Source: Legionella bozemanae | Lineage (GTDB): Bacteria; Pseudomonadota; Gammaproteobacteria; Legionellales; Legionellaceae | DNA length: 64,000 nucleotides | Direction: 5' to 3' | Assembly (NCBI RefSeq): GCF_001648595.1 | Contig: NZ_LBAW01000002.1 | Span: 186,001 to 250,000, forward strand | Shown here: piece by piece, positions 17,763 through 27,639 of the stretch | How positions within the stretch are numbered: the stretch's first letter is position 1 | Layout of the letters: every line of letters begins with the position of its first letter | The notes under the pieces: model-generated | Told to the model about the DNA's origin: nothing | The model's input: the letters and a program-made list of their open reading frames with translations, nothing else | The model's database searches: none | Translations under genes and position numbers: made by a program

Positions 17763-20700
17763 TTAATACGCCAAAATTTCCTGTCTGTTTTGCTCTTCCT
17801 CGGCTATTTTCATCACATTTCGTGGATTCGGGGGCGGGAATAAGCTTTGACTTTGTGCATAAGTACGTGCTGAAAAATACTCTTCAGTCACTGTTTTCGC
17901 GCTTTCTACAAGTAATTGAAATTTTTCTGTGAGGATTTTAATCAATTCATCGAAGTTATAATGGCTTAATTCGACAAACGTAAGCCGATTTTCTAGAGCT
18001 TTAGATAAAGGCTGCCTCCCGTGAAATGTAGTTGGGTTCTGGGTGCCAATAATACAAAAACCTGGTTTTTGGGGAGGATTTCCTTCAAGGTCATACCCTG
18101 AAAGCAAGGCATTAAGCAGTTGCTCATGAACCTGGGTATTAAACTCTTCAATGCAAACGACTTGACCCTTATGAAATGCATCTAAGAGCTTTGCTTGTAC
18201 TTCTTTAGGATTGATGGGAGAAATGGTCATGAACTCAATTCCCTTGGCTTTAAGTAGTGCTTGCACCAATTGACTTTTGCCTAAACCCGGTTCTGCTTCG
18301 AGAATGATCCCATTGATGCCAAGCTCCTGATCCCATTCACCTTTTATTTTCTTTTCGCGGATACGCATCAGCATTTCGATGCTCAATGCTATTTTTTTGC
18401 GTGAGTCAGTCCAAATGAATTTTTTATCGGTAGTTTTGGGCTGGAATTGTTGCAAGACCTCTTTGAGCTCTTTTTGCTCTTCTTTCCAAGTAGTTCCTTT
18501 TTTTATATCGTAGCGAATGTGCTGGCTTAGCTTTTTATCCAGACTTATGGTTTTGATTTCACTTAAAATAGCATAGCGCATTAGGAAATCATCAGTCATC
18601 AACTTGGTTTGCGAACTTTCTTTTAAGATAAAGAAGCGCAAACACATCATTTGCGCGTTACGAGGAGTAATATTGAGCCCTGCATCTTGTGCTTTGACAT
18701 AGTAGGTTTCAATAAGTTTCAATAAACTCGTTGCATCATCACAGTGTACAAGCAGAGGGCTTAATATTTTATCCAGCCGTTGCCCTTCGAAAGGAAAGTA
18801 ATTGGGGAAGCGTTTAAATAAATCGGGTTCGAAGCGTCCTTCGTAATGAGTAGGGTTTCCAGCAAAGATGATTTTATGATTTTTGAGGGGGTAGCATGTT
18901 CCTTCATACCAAAATTCTTTCTCGCCTCGCGCAAGTGCTTCAAATAATGCATAATGTTCCAGACTTATATTGGCTTCATCAAGAAATAATACAGGTTGAC
19001 TCTCACCTTTATGCGCCAGCCAATTTTTTACTCCAGCCAGTTCATGATATAGGGTGATCGGTTTATGATGTTCCTTTCCATATTTAGGCAGGATTTTCTG
19101 GACAAAATAGCTCTTTCCAGCACCTGTTTTACTGGTAAGAAATACAAATGAATGTTTGTCCAGGTAGTCCATCACCATTTCAGGAGTTGTGGGTTCTGCA
19201 ATGTCGGGAAGAATTCCTGCGCGCCATTCCAGGCGCTGAGTTAAATTATCCAGCCATTGGATATGAAGTGTTGGGTCATGGGGTAAATCAATGAAATGGC
19301 TATGGCATGGTGTTAGCTTGAGCTTTTGATAAGTTTTTTTTAATTGTTCTGCCAAATCAGAACTTAATCGAGCAAAGTCTTCCTCAGGTCTATATACATG
19401 GAGTGTTTTATGGACGGCTTTAAAAGGAGCCGCATTGTCACTGATTAACGTGATATTTTTGGCTACAACCGCTTCCCCATTGACCCAAAGAGTGGGCGGA
19501 TCAATAAAGAGCGTTTGTAATTGTTGGGCAAAAGTTGTTGAAAATTGCCCTTTAAGAATGACGGGGTTCCCTTTTTTTATAGCCTTTAATAATTCAGTTT
19601 CTTCACCTTGAAACTGTCTATTTTTTAACGATACGTGGAAGAATAAACTATTAAAATTGGTTTTCGGATCAATATTGATGGTGATGGCATCTGCTGGTTT
19701 ATAATGTTCTTCGGCATCATCTAAATCATTGGAAATAATAAGTCGATTACTTTCTCCTAATGTTTCGATGGGAATGACCAATTGTTTCAATGGTTCTGGT
19801 ACAAATACGTTAGGAGTCGTCTTAATTGTTGGCGCGCATTGAGCTTTTTTCGCGTCCCTTAAAAGGCTGTACCATTGAATTTCCGTCAAATTATCCGTCA
19901 CCAGCAATTCGATTGCAGGGGCTGCAGCAAAAAATCCGGGAAGGGGCTTCAGCGTGCCGTTTTCGCTAATTTTGTATTGATTGGAAAATAAAGGGAAGGT
20001 CGTTTGATTGACAATTCGTTTTTTCCCGGGAGTTACCTTAGGCGTTATCACCTCTGGATAAGTACTTAAATCAGGTTGGGTAAATTCCAGACGAAAATCT
20101 TTGGGCAAATCATGCCATTCACCATTAAAGAAAAAGCGTTTTTTTGCCATTAGTTCAGTGATTAAGAAACGAAATTTAGGATCGTCAAACGGAGCATTAT
20201 GCAAAATTAACGTTGAGGTTTTGTTTTGAGATGCTTTTAAGAGGGCGCCGGGAAGAATATCTAAAGCGCCTTCATCAAAAGTATGCCTGCCTAAAAAAAT
20301 GGATTCCCAATTTAAAGCAGAGGGAAAAAGAACATCATCATCGCCTATAGGTTGATTTGGTTTAATCTCCGGTAATCCCAGAGGAGGGATATCGGGTGCT
20401 TGGCTTATAGCGTCAAAACGTGAGTAAAAATCATCACCCATTTTAAATGCAGAGCGTTCATCCATTCCCACAACAATATGTACGTTAGGTGGGATAGGTA
20501 GACCTCCGAGATTACGGTCTTCAGTATCAATAACGCTGTTTAAGCTGACATGGCGTGCCTTGGGATCGGACCAGTTAATAAACCAAGTGAATGATTCATT
20601 AGGATTTAAAGCAGCGTTTTTTAAAAATTGACTTATAGGACTATCTACATAGTGGTCTTTATTCCGCACAACGTGTAAGTTGCGGAGAATCAGCGAATCT

Positions 20701-23700
20701 AAATCACATGAGAAAAAAGTGTTGTTGCATGCCGAAGATGCTTGGTGTAAGGCCTCTATCCCCTGGTTGTCTTTAAAAATAAGCCATTGCCTTGTGGGGG
20801 AGTCTTGGGAAGTAAGTTTTTTTACAAGTTCATCGGCATTTGATGCTTGAATAGGGAAGTTATTCCAGGTTTGAAAACGGTTACCTGGCTTTAAGGGAGG
20901 GATTGTTTTTTTTGTACTTGCTGCTGACGCTTCATTTGTTTTTTTATCCTGTTCTTTTTTTAGAGGTGGCATAGGCAAGTCAACAATATGTGCTATACCG
21001 CCACCTAAATCCACAGTAAAATGCGTGTCTTTGTGTTGTACTACTATAAATTGGTGGACGTCGTTATCGATTAGCTTGGCGTTGATTTGTAATGTGTTTG
21101 CTAAAGCGATAAAGAGTTGAGCCCGGTGTCTGCAAACTCCTGCCCTTTGTTTAATTAAAGCATTTAAGATATCAACGGAGTTGCCTTTTATATCCGCTGC
21201 AGCGGATTCTTTTTCAAAACGACAATATTCGGCCAGAGCTTGGATGCGTTGCTCCTCATCAAGGTTCAATAGTTTTTGATATTCCTCGCAATTCACTAAT
21301 TCTTCTGATAGAGCAAAAGATAATTTGGATATCCACTCCAGGTGTTCTTGAGGTGCCTTTTTTTTAAGGGTGAAATCGAAGTTACTTCCTGGCTCAAGAA
21401 TGTAATTCACAAGACAAGATTCAACTTTTTTCTTAAACTTGATGAAATAATAACCTGAATACGTACACCTTTTTATTTCAAAATCTGGGTGCTCTGCTGC
21501 GTAGTTGATCAGCTTATCGTGCGTGCTTAAAGCGGGTAATTGGAGCCATTCACCCACTTGAGGTTTTTCAAAAGTTATTTGACCATAAACCAGTTTTTTG
21601 GATGTTTCCGGATGGTTAAATTGTTCTTCTATCTGTTGTGGAGCGCGTTTTAAGAGTTCAGAGACAGGCTCCAAATCGTCATATATGGGGCTGTAACGAC
21701 TAAAGTTCCTACTTAATGATAGCCAAGAAAATGTATTCAGGTGATAACTGGAAACGGGAGGATTTGAACCGTCTTTCGCTTTGAAAATTGTTCGTGCGGG
21801 TAACGTTGGAATGGTATCCGAATGGCCTATCTTTCCATCTAAAGATAGAGAACCATCAGTGTATCTAACAGATTCTTTGGAGTAACTGTCTAATAACTTG
21901 ATTTCAATCTGGGGGTAGCTGTGTTTGAACCATTGTGTTGCAAGTAACTCGCTTCGCTCCTTTGGAGCGGGGAATGATATTGATTTTAAATTAGGAGCTA
22001 TTTTAATTAATTGATTTAATTCTGCAAAAGATAATGTATTTGTATAACATCTAATGTGATTTAGAGATGGAAGGGAACCAGGTTGCAGACTATTAAGAAA
22101 ATCAGAAAAATTGTCAGGAGTGTTTATAGTTATGTCATTTAAATGAGGTGCTGCGGCTATAAGATTGAGTAGTTGTTGGGAAGTAAGGTCCGTTCCTAGT
22201 GCATACAAGGTTTTTAAATTGGGAAGGGAGTTCGGTGCACAATTGATAGTGCCTTGTTTGATAAAGAAATAGGATAAGCTAAGTTCAGTTAAATTGGGGG
22301 CTGATTTGAGGAGACTATGAAACTGCTCTGAGGTCATTATCACATTCTGGATAATAATTTTTTTTAGTGCTTTCAATTTATGCTCGAGTTGAAAGAGGAA
22401 ATCAGGAGATTGTGTCAAATCAAACCTATAAATTTCTAAAGTTTCGAGATTAGGGGCAGCATTAACGAGCTTATATAGTTCATCGAAAGTCAAGCTGGCA
22501 TTGATACAAAGCTTTTTTAAGTGGACAAGAGGGGAGTTAATTTCAAGAAAGTGGTTCCTTTCTCGCAAAAGACTGCGTAGTGTCAGTTCACTTAAATTAG
22601 GCGTTGCATTAATTAAAGCCCCTATATGGTTAATTGATGTCCTTATTTGGTGTAGAGAAATCGTTTTTAAATTAGCGGTCTTTTTAGGTTGAAGTTTGAG
22701 TTGTGCTTCACCCCAAATTTCTCCTCCAGTAAGATGAAGCGACATCAAATTCGGTGAATTGTTTAGTAATGTTGTGAAACGTTGTACCGAAAACACTACA
22801 TCTCCTTCCGTCTCTAAATGTCTTAATGAAGTAGTTAATAGTGGTTCTTCGTTGTTTTCGTCCTCATTTTTATCTAAGGACTCCACCTCACAATTTCTTA
22901 GGGCAAGAGAAAGCAGCCCTTCTCGTTTATTGAGAAAAGGAAATAGAGATACTCTGCTGTTTGCTAAAGAAATATGAGTAAGTTTTTTTAATATGTCAGG
23001 ACGATGTTGCACTAAATAAGAGAAATAAAGTTTATCGTATTCTGGTGTTGTTTGAGCAGAAAGAGGGGTAGTTTGCAAGAATTGAGGCGTCGGCTTTTTT
23101 TCTTCTTTGGCTTTAGAAAGTGCTATATTCAAATTTGTATATTTTTCCTGCCAATCCCTATCCATATTGGGGTGGGGATCAAATGACCATTCAACGGCAC
23201 TGCTCAATCCTCGATGGAGCATTTCAGAATAATCCAGTTCACTGAACAGCTCCTGCGGCTCCAGGGTAATGCAATTGATAAAATTAAAAAACGCATCAGG
23301 GGAACTTAAAATTTTTGTACAAAGATCAGCGAATGCAAACGAGTCCAAAAAAACAACCCGATCGGGGATGAGATTTAATTTTTTTAATTCAGCGGCTTCT
23401 TGTGCTGGTTCCAGTTCACTATATGGACCAGGGGGGGAAATATATGGTTCTGCAACTTCTATTTTTCTTAAGCCTTCTTTAGTAGGAACGTATACAGAAA
23501 AATTAGCACCAATTAATTTTTTAATAACCTGTTGTTTCAGATAAAAATTCTCTGCCGTTTTATCCAGGTCGCATTTAAGAATAATGGTTTTTTTTTCAAG
23601 TTGAGAAGAACCTATAGCTATAGTATCCCAGCATTCTGGGTTATCAACCAGCACTTTATCAAGATTTAGAACCCCGCCATTGGGTTCAACAGAAGACTCA

Positions 23701-23768
23701 ATCGTTGGTAATTGAGTCTTTTCATACAATAAGCCTAGGCTGTCGAGGATTTCCGTTTGGGTTTTCAT
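17763..23768 (-). CDS. Giant LRR / transglutaminase-like / double P-loop ATPase protein, effector candidate
   Basis: 2001 residues. An N-terminal unknown domain (1-250) is followed by irregular leucine-rich repeats at about 260-640 (recurring APNLxxLxL). Next is a transglutaminase-like core with Cys near 879 (RAGVCRHRAQLF), His near 905 (DVHQF) and Asp near 921 (HFTVDL). After a long linker come two dynein/MoxR-like AAA modules: Walker A TSKTGAGKS near 1547 with Walker B VLFLDEAN near 1595, and Walker A AEPGLGKS near 1826 with Walker B VVCIEEFN near 1870. AGGA precedes the ATG. No signal peptide or membrane segment is seen. Domain calls rest on motifs; the combined function is unknown. A Dot/Icm effector or an intracellular remodelling ATPase are both possible. 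Confidence 0.75.
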   Translation of the reverse strand: MKTQTEILDSLGLLYEKTQLPTIESSVEPNGGVLNLDKVLVDNPECWDTIAIGSSQLEKKTIILKCDLDKTAENFYLKQQVIKKLIGANFSVYVPTKEGLRKIEVAEPYISPPGPYSELEPAQEAAELKKLNLIPDRVVFLDSFAFADLCTKILSSPDAFFNFINCITLEPQELFSELDYSEMLHRGLSSAVEWSFDPHPNMDRDWQEKYTNLNIALSKAKEEKKPTPQFLQTTPLSAQTTPEYDKLYFSYLVQHRPDILKKLTHISLANSRVSLFPFLNKREGLLSLALRNCEVESLDKNEDENNEEPLLTTSLRHLETEGDVVFSVQRFTTLLNNSPNLMSLHLTGGEIWGEAQLKLQPKKTANLKTISLHQIRTSINHIGALINATPNLSELTLRSLLRERNHFLEINSPLVHLKKLCINASLTFDELYKLVNAAPNLETLEIYRFDLTQSPDFLFQLEHKLKALKKIIIQNVIMTSEQFHSLLKSAPNLTELSLSYFFIKQGTINCAPNSLPNLKTLYALGTDLTSQQLLNLIAAAPHLNDITINTPDNFSDFLNSLQPGSLPSLNHIRCYTNTLSFAELNQLIKIAPNLKSISFPAPKERSELLATQWFKHSYPQIEIKLLDSYSKESVRYTDGSLSLDGKIGHSDTIPTLPARTIFKAKDGSNPPVSSYHLNTFSWLSLSRNFSRYSPIYDDLEPVSELLKRAPQQIEEQFNHPETSKKLVYGQITFEKPQVGEWLQLPALSTHDKLINYAAEHPDFEIKRCTYSGYYFIKFKKKVESCLVNYILEPGSNFDFTLKKKAPQEHLEWISKLSFALSEELVNCEEYQKLLNLDEEQRIQALAEYCRFEKESAAADIKGNSVDILNALIKQRAGVCRHRAQLFIALANTLQINAKLIDNDVHQFIVVQHKDTHFTVDLGGGIAHIVDLPMPPLKKEQDKKTNEASAASTKKTIPPLKPGNRFQTWNNFPIQASNADELVKKLTSQDSPTRQWLIFKDNQGIEALHQASSACNNTFFSCDLDSLILRNLHVVRNKDHYVDSPISQFLKNAALNPNESFTWFINWSDPKARHVSLNSVIDTEDRNLGGLPIPPNVHIVVGMDERSAFKMGDDFYSRFDAISQAPDIPPLGLPEIKPNQPIGDDDVLFPSALNWESIFLGRHTFDEGALDILPGALLKASQNKTSTLILHNAPFDDPKFRFLITELMAKKRFFFNGEWHDLPKDFRLEFTQPDLSTYPEVITPKVTPGKKRIVNQTTFPLFSNQYKISENGTLKPLPGFFAAAPAIELLVTDNLTEIQWYSLLRDAKKAQCAPTIKTTPNVFVPEPLKQLVIPIETLGESNRLIISNDLDDAEEHYKPADAITINIDPKTNFNSLFFHVSLKNRQFQGEETELLKAIKKGNPVILKGQFSTTFAQQLQTLFIDPPTLWVNGEAVVAKNITLISDNAAPFKAVHKTLHVYRPEEDFARLSSDLAEQLKKTYQKLKLTPCHSHFIDLPHDPTLHIQWLDNLTQRLEWRAGILPDIAEPTTPEMVMDYLDKHSFVFLTSKTGAGKSYFVQKILPKYGKEHHKPITLYHELAGVKNWLAHKGESQPVLFLDEANISLEHYALFEALARGEKEFWYEGTCYPLKNHKIIFAGNPTHYEGRFEPDLFKRFPNYFPFEGQRLDKILSPLLVHCDDATSLLKLIETYYVKAQDAGLNITPRNAQMMCLRFFILKESSQTKLMTDDFLMRYAILSEIKTISLDKKLSQHIRYDIKKGTTWKEEQKELKEVLQQFQPKTTDKKFIWTDSRKKIALSIEMLMRIREKKIKGEWDQELGINGIILEAEPGLGKSQLVQALLKAKGIEFMTISPINPKEVQAKLLDAFHKGQVVCIEEFNTQVHEQLLNALLSGYDLEGNPPQKPGFCIIGTQNPTTFHGRQPLSKALENRLTFVELSHYNFDELIKILTEKFQLLVESAKTVTEEYFSARTYAQSQSLFPPPNPRNVMKIAEEEQNRQEILAY

Positions 23769-23911
23769 TTAATTCCTGAGGTGATTTTCTGTGTCTTTCG
23801 TATTTTTAATTAATAAGGTGGGTAATTATATATCTTTAAGTGAATTTTGTGGACATTTGTTTTGCCACAGAAAGATTTGTGCGCAACATTCCAGGTAGAC
23901 TTTTATATTTA

Positions 23912-24727
23912 TCAAAGGCGTATTGTCAAATATTTATCAATTATTTTTCGTGAAAGACTAATGGGCTTGGGTAATTGAGGCAGTTTTTTTATTGAGAACC
24001 ATTGGGCATCTTCAATTTCAGTCGCATCGATTTGAATTTCGCCGCTGTCGTATTCCGCAATAAATCCTAACATTAAATTACTTTGGAATGGCCAGGGTTG
24101 GGACGCAAAATAGTGTAAGTTTTTTATGTTCAAACTTACTTCTTCTTTTACTTCGCGCATCACTGTTTGCTCCAGCATTTCTCCTGGTTCTACAAAACCT
24201 GCCAAAAGACTATAGACTCCAGGTAAAAAATGAGGAGAACGTGCCAGCAAGATCTCATCATCTCGCCAGATTAACACCAACATAGCAGGCGAAATTTGCG
24301 GAAAAATTAATGAATTACAGCCCGGACATACTTTGGCTCGCTCTTTAGTACTGTATTGAGTTTGATGACCACAATACCCACAAAAGCGGCTACTTCTATC
24401 CCAATGCAATAGTTGTTTTGCCTTGGAAACAAGCAAAAACAAATCTTCATCTCGCAAAAGTTCATGGGCCTGACGAATATGCTGAAAAGCCATATTGGGA
24501 GGCAATGTACATGGTTGAGTGCTGATCTGCCCCGCAAAACACGGCGTATTGCCGTATGTTCCTAAATAAAGTTGGTGCTTGATAGACAGATTGAGGATGC
24601 TGATATTGAGCAACTGAGGTATGGTATGGTCCTGTAAAAGAATGTCTTCGCCGTAGAAAATAAACCAGAATGGAGGTTCAGCAAATGCTATGGGAGGATG
24701 AATTTGTGAAATAAATGGTTTTGACAT
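23912..24727 (-). CDS. nudC: NADH pyrophosphatase / NAD-capped RNA decapping Nudix hydrolase
   Basis: 271 residues. A zinc ribbon (CGYCG ... CPGC) lies mid-protein. It is followed by the Nudix box GFVEPGEMLEQTVMREVKEE and the NudC-specific SQPWPFQS motif shortly after. The family hydrolyses NADH to NMNH and AMP and removes NAD caps from RNA. The length is typical. The ribosome site is weak. It is upstream of, and co-directional with, the 2001-residue gene, 143 bp away. Confidence 0.93.
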   Translation of the reverse strand: MSKPFISQIHPPIAFAEPPFWFIFYGEDILLQDHTIPQLLNISILNLSIKHQLYLGTYGNTPCFAGQISTQPCTLPPNMAFQHIRQAHELLRDEDLFLLVSKAKQLLHWDRSSRFCGYCGHQTQYSTKERAKVCPGCNSLIFPQISPAMLVLIWRDDEILLARSPHFLPGVYSLLAGFVEPGEMLEQTVMREVKEEVSLNIKNLHYFASQPWPFQSNLMLGFIAEYDSGEIQIDATEIEDAQWFSIKKLPQLPKPISLSRKIIDKYLTIRL

Positions 24728-25049
24728 GACGAAAATCCATAAGTGCTACACATTAAGTGTATCTAATGGTTTTATAAGTGGTCAAATTCCATAATTTTAT
24801 TATGTGTTCACCCTCTCCTATGATGCGCATGGCCGTCAAGCTAAGGAGAAAGCGGATGTTGTCCATTCCTGCGAAGGCAGGAATCTATCCATGATGGAGC
24901 ACATTGCCAATATAAAAATGGATCCCCGTCTGCGCGGGGATAACAGAGTTACTTGCGCATTGAGTAAAATTAAACATTAAATACTCTTAACTTGACGGCC
25001 ATGCCTATTACAGGAGAAGATGTTTGCTAGGGCAGCTGTGAAGCGATTC
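24728..25049. other. Intergenic region occupied by inverted-repeat element
   Basis: 322 bases without a gene. Most are taken by the 24827-25004 element; the rest is AT-rich and probably holds the nudC promoter, which I cannot place. Confidence 0.45.
24827..25004. repeat. 178-bp element with 19-bp terminal inverted repeats, containing dispersed repeat copy 2
   Basis: Ends GCATGGCCGTCAAGCTAAG (24827-24845) and CTTAACTTGACGGCCATGC (24986-25004) match at 18 of 19 positions as inverted repeats. The interior 24850-24957 is the reverse complement of the repeat at 6167-6273, including two hairpins (ATTCCTGC/GCAGGAAT and ATCCCCG/CGGGGAT types). It has no open frame. A decayed copy of the end motif is visible beside copy 1 (CTTGATAGCCATTG near 6282). 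Confidence 0.7.
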
Positions 25050-25496
25050 CTAAAACATGCCATTACTGTTAGCTGACTCAGCAGGAATGGGCTGAATCAC
25101 ATCCCAATGCTCGTAAATTTTATTGTTTTCCAGACGAAAAATATCCACAATGGCTCGCCCTTGAGTACCTGGTTCTAAAACTGAATGGACATGCACAATG
25201 ACATAATCTCCCTCGGCAAAAATACGTTTAATTTCGCTATGTGATTGCGGGTACGTGCTTTTCAGATAATTAATGTAATTTTTTAAACCTTCAACCCCAT
25301 CTTGAGCCATAGGATTATGTTGAATATACCAGGCACCCAGGTAATTTTGTGCTGCATCAAAGTTCTTTTCATTCAATGCTTTTTGATAAAATTGCGTGAC
25401 GACGTCTTTATTGGTTTCCTGAAGTGATCCTGCAATTCCAGAAACTGAGTGAATCAATAAACCACTAGTAATTAGTGATAACAGTATTTTGTTCAT
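25050..25496 (-). CDS. Exported SnoaL-like / NTF2-fold protein
   Basis: 148 residues with a signal peptide (MNKILLSLITSGLLIHSVSG) and one NTF2/SnoaL-like domain: FYQKALNEKNFDAAQNYLG, YIQHNPMAQDGVEGLKNYI, GDYVIVHVHS and IVDIFRLENNKIYEHWDVIQPI. The conserved His/Asp residues line the pocket in polyketide-cyclase-like members. AAGGAG precedes the ATG. It diverges from a LysR regulator across a 113-bp gap containing a LysR-type dyad, so it is the likely target of that regulator. The substrate is unknown. Confidence 0.82.
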   Translation of the reverse strand: MNKILLSLITSGLLIHSVSGIAGSLQETNKDVVTQFYQKALNEKNFDAAQNYLGAWYIQHNPMAQDGVEGLKNYINYLKSTYPQSHSEIKRIFAEGDYVIVHVHSVLEPGTQGRAIVDIFRLENNKIYEHWDVIQPIPAESANSNGMF

Positions 25497-25574
25497 TAGC
25501 GCTCCTTATTAATCAAACAAATTGATTATAAATGGCTATTTAAATTAAAAAAGCGCATAATTTTGACCAAATAT

Positions 25575-25589
25575 ATCTAATTTTTAGAT
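25575..25589. promoter_or_regulatory. Candidate LysR operator (T-N11-A dyad)
   Basis: ATCTAATTTTTAGAT is a 15-bp perfect dyad in the shared regulatory gap, 20 bp before the LysR start codon. It fits the T-N11-A consensus of LysR-type regulators and probably mediates autoregulation and control of the SnoaL-like gene. Confidence 0.5.
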
Positions 25590-25609
25590 GAATTTAGGTC
25601 GGAGAAATA

Positions 25610-26482
25610 ATGACTAAAGTCACTCTGGAACAATGGCGCGTCTTGCAAACGGTAATTGATGAAGGAAGCTTTGCTAAAGCAGCGATAAAACTGCATAAAA
25701 GCCAATCGAATATCAGTTATACGATAACAAAACTACAAGATATGTTAGGTTTGCAATTACTGCAACTTGAAGGGCGTAAAGCAGTGCTGACCGAACACGG
25801 TGTGGAACTATTAAAGTTATCACGGCAAATTACCCGGGCGGCAAAAAATGTAGAAAATGCGGCACTTAATTTAAAATCAAGCCATGAAAAATCATTGCGG
25901 CTTGCTATTGATGAGCTCTTCCCATCTCCTCTATTGATGGCTGTACTGCAAGAGTTTGGCCAAAAAAATAAACACACCAAACTGATTATCAATCAAGGGC
26001 TATTATCGGGTCCAAGCGATCAATTAATTCATGGCGAGGCCGAGTTGGCTCTTATTTCAAAAATTCCCGAAGGCTATACGGGGAATAAGTTAATGGATGT
26101 TCATTTTCTTCCTTATGCTCACAAAGACAGCTCTTTACATCAAAAACAGGTTACCCTCGAAGATCTTTATGATGAGCGTTATCTCATCGCCCAGGATTCT
26201 GGACGCAATAAAAAACGCAATGAAGGTTGGTTAGGCTCTGAATTTCATTGGAAAGTAAGCACCTTAGAAATGAAGATTCAATGTGTTGTGTATGGGATTG
26301 GTTTTGGTTGGTTACCGCAGCAAATCGTTGAAGCGCGAAATTTACCCATTCTTCCATTGAACATGGAAGAAAATAATATAAGAACCTATCCGGTTTATTT
26401 AGTGCATCACCAACCTCAAGAAGTGGGGCCGTCAGCAAAACTTTTAATTGATCTCTTTAAAAAATATACTTACAACGAGTAG
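25610..26482 (+). CDS. LysR-family transcriptional regulator
   Basis: 290 residues. The N-terminal winged helix-turn-helix is canonical (WRVLQTVIDEGSFAKAAIKLHKSQSNISYTI, then LGLQLLQLEGRKAVLTEHG). A short effector-binding domain follows with an LRLAIDELFPSPLL strand-helix. The ribosome site GGAG lies close before the ATG. It is divergent from the SnoaL-like gene, the usual arrangement for a LysR regulator and its target. The inducer is unknown. Confidence 0.9.
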   Translation: MTKVTLEQWRVLQTVIDEGSFAKAAIKLHKSQSNISYTITKLQDMLGLQLLQLEGRKAVLTEHGVELLKLSRQITRAAKNVENAALNLKSSHEKSLRLAIDELFPSPLLMAVLQEFGQKNKHTKLIINQGLLSGPSDQLIHGEAELALISKIPEGYTGNKLMDVHFLPYAHKDSSLHQKQVTLEDLYDERYLIAQDSGRNKKRNEGWLGSEFHWKVSTLEMKIQCVVYGIGFGWLPQQIVEARNLPILPLNMEENNIRTYPVYLVHHQPQEVGPSAKLLIDLFKKYTYNE

Positions 26483-26608
26483 AACAGAGTATTTGATGAG
26501 CAAAAAATGAAGATTGATTTCGTGTAAGGACATCAACGAAAATGATAGTAAATGCTCAACCGATGACGTCAACTTCAGGGAAATATTTTGGCACCCAAAA
26601 CTTAGGCT

Positions 26609-26626
26609 AGGCTGAAAGCCCAGCCT
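26609..26626 (+). terminator. Possible terminator stem after LysR gene
   Basis: AGGCTG-aaagcc-CAGCCT, a perfect 6-bp stem, followed by a modest T-containing stretch (TGTGTCTTGAATTTCTTT). The stem is short and the tail weak. Confidence 0.3.
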
Positions 26627-26692
26627 TGTGTCTTGAATTTCTTTAAGTTGATATCATTAAAAATAAAGAAACCCATTAACAAAGAGAAAATT

Positions 26693-27169
26693 ATGAAAAC
26701 GTCAAAAGTGTACCTCATACTCAGCGGTTTGATGATTATGTTTTCCGTTACAGCACATAGTATAACTGAAAATGTGTCGCAATCTGAATCAGATACCGCC
26801 CGAATTTCCATGTTGGAGAAGGCACTGGCTCCGCAAAAGCTGGACGAAGTTGCAACCATATTTGCAAAAGCCAATAAAGAGCGTAATGGAGCTGTCCAAT
26901 TTATGTTGTTTTCAGACCAGCTTAAAAACAAATTTAAAGACAGCTGGCCTTCTTGGGTTTCTGGAGTTTCCAGTCCATGGATTACTTCTTATGAAATTAA
27001 AAAAACCGCACAAGGCAAGAATTCCTGGAAATTTAAAATAACGTATCAATGGGCAACAGCTTCTGGACCCTTTAATCCTCCTTTAGTGCAAACGATTGTA
27101 GTAACGCCTGTTCCCAAAAATATAAACTCGTCGCAAAAATTTTGGATCACTTCGTTTAATGAACAGTAG
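26693..27169 (+). CDS. Exported hypothetical protein
   Basis: 158 residues from ATG 26693, which begins a clear signal peptide (MKTSKVYLILSGLMIMFSVTAHS); an upstream TTG in frame would add 20 unlikely residues. The mature part has a helical start (ARISMLEKALAPQKLDEVATIFAKANKERNG is the region, residues about 35-65) followed by beta strands (SSPWITSYEIKKTA, SWKFKITYQWATASGPF, PPLVQTIVVTPV). It looks like a small NTF2- or lipocalin-like periplasmic domain, but I do not recognise the family. It lies downstream of the LysR gene on the same strand. Confidence 0.65.
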   Translation: MKTSKVYLILSGLMIMFSVTAHSITENVSQSESDTARISMLEKALAPQKLDEVATIFAKANKERNGAVQFMLFSDQLKNKFKDSWPSWVSGVSSPWITSYEIKKTAQGKNSWKFKITYQWATASGPFNPPLVQTIVVTPVPKNINSSQKFWITSFNEQ

Positions 27170-27310
27170 TTAGTGGGAATAGGAGAAATTCTTATCGACG
27201 CGGGCATTATTGGCTGCGATGAATCGGAAGAAGAAAAATATTAATTTAAAATGTTCATATTACTTCCTGATACTATAATTACTTCAGGTATCAGTTTAAG
27301 GAATAAACAA

Positions 27311-27556
27311 ATGCATAACGGAGAGGATGTAATAATAAAAGATTTTCAAAATATTTTACTAAGGAATGGGTTTTCTGCTCATGAATTTAAAATAACGATA
27401 GAAAATGGCTCAAGTTATGATCCCAAGCAAATAGTAAGTGCACAAGTGTGGATAACAATTGAAAAAAATTCCATAAAAAAACGATATGGTTTATACCGGA
27501 CTAATTGGCCAAGCGATTTTGAAACAGACTTAAAAAAGGGTTATTTTAACACCTAG
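27311..27556 (+). CDS. Small hypothetical protein
   Basis: 81 residues from ATG 27311, which has AAGGA at eight bases; the frame extends 20 codons upstream to another ATG without a ribosome site. The sequence alternates a short helix and beta strands (AHEFKITIENGSS, SAQVWITIEKNSIKKRYGLYRTNW). No known motif. It probably encodes a small cytosolic protein. Confidence 0.5.
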   Translation: MHNGEDVIIKDFQNILLRNGFSAHEFKITIENGSSYDPKQIVSAQVWITIEKNSIKKRYGLYRTNWPSDFETDLKKGYFNT

Positions 27557-27567
27557 CTCATGGAATA

Positions 27568-27589
27568 GCCTGGGTAAGTTTTCCCAGGC
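27568..27589. terminator. Stem-loop between convergent genes
   Basis: GCCTGGG-taagtttt-CCCAGGC, a perfect 7-bp GC-rich stem in the gap between two convergent genes. No strong T run follows on either strand, so a role in ending transcripts is only plausible. Confidence 0.4.
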
Positions 27590-27639
27590 GTACCAAATCA
27601 GTTGGATCTTAAAAACCAGCATCTTCATGCAAATCTTTT

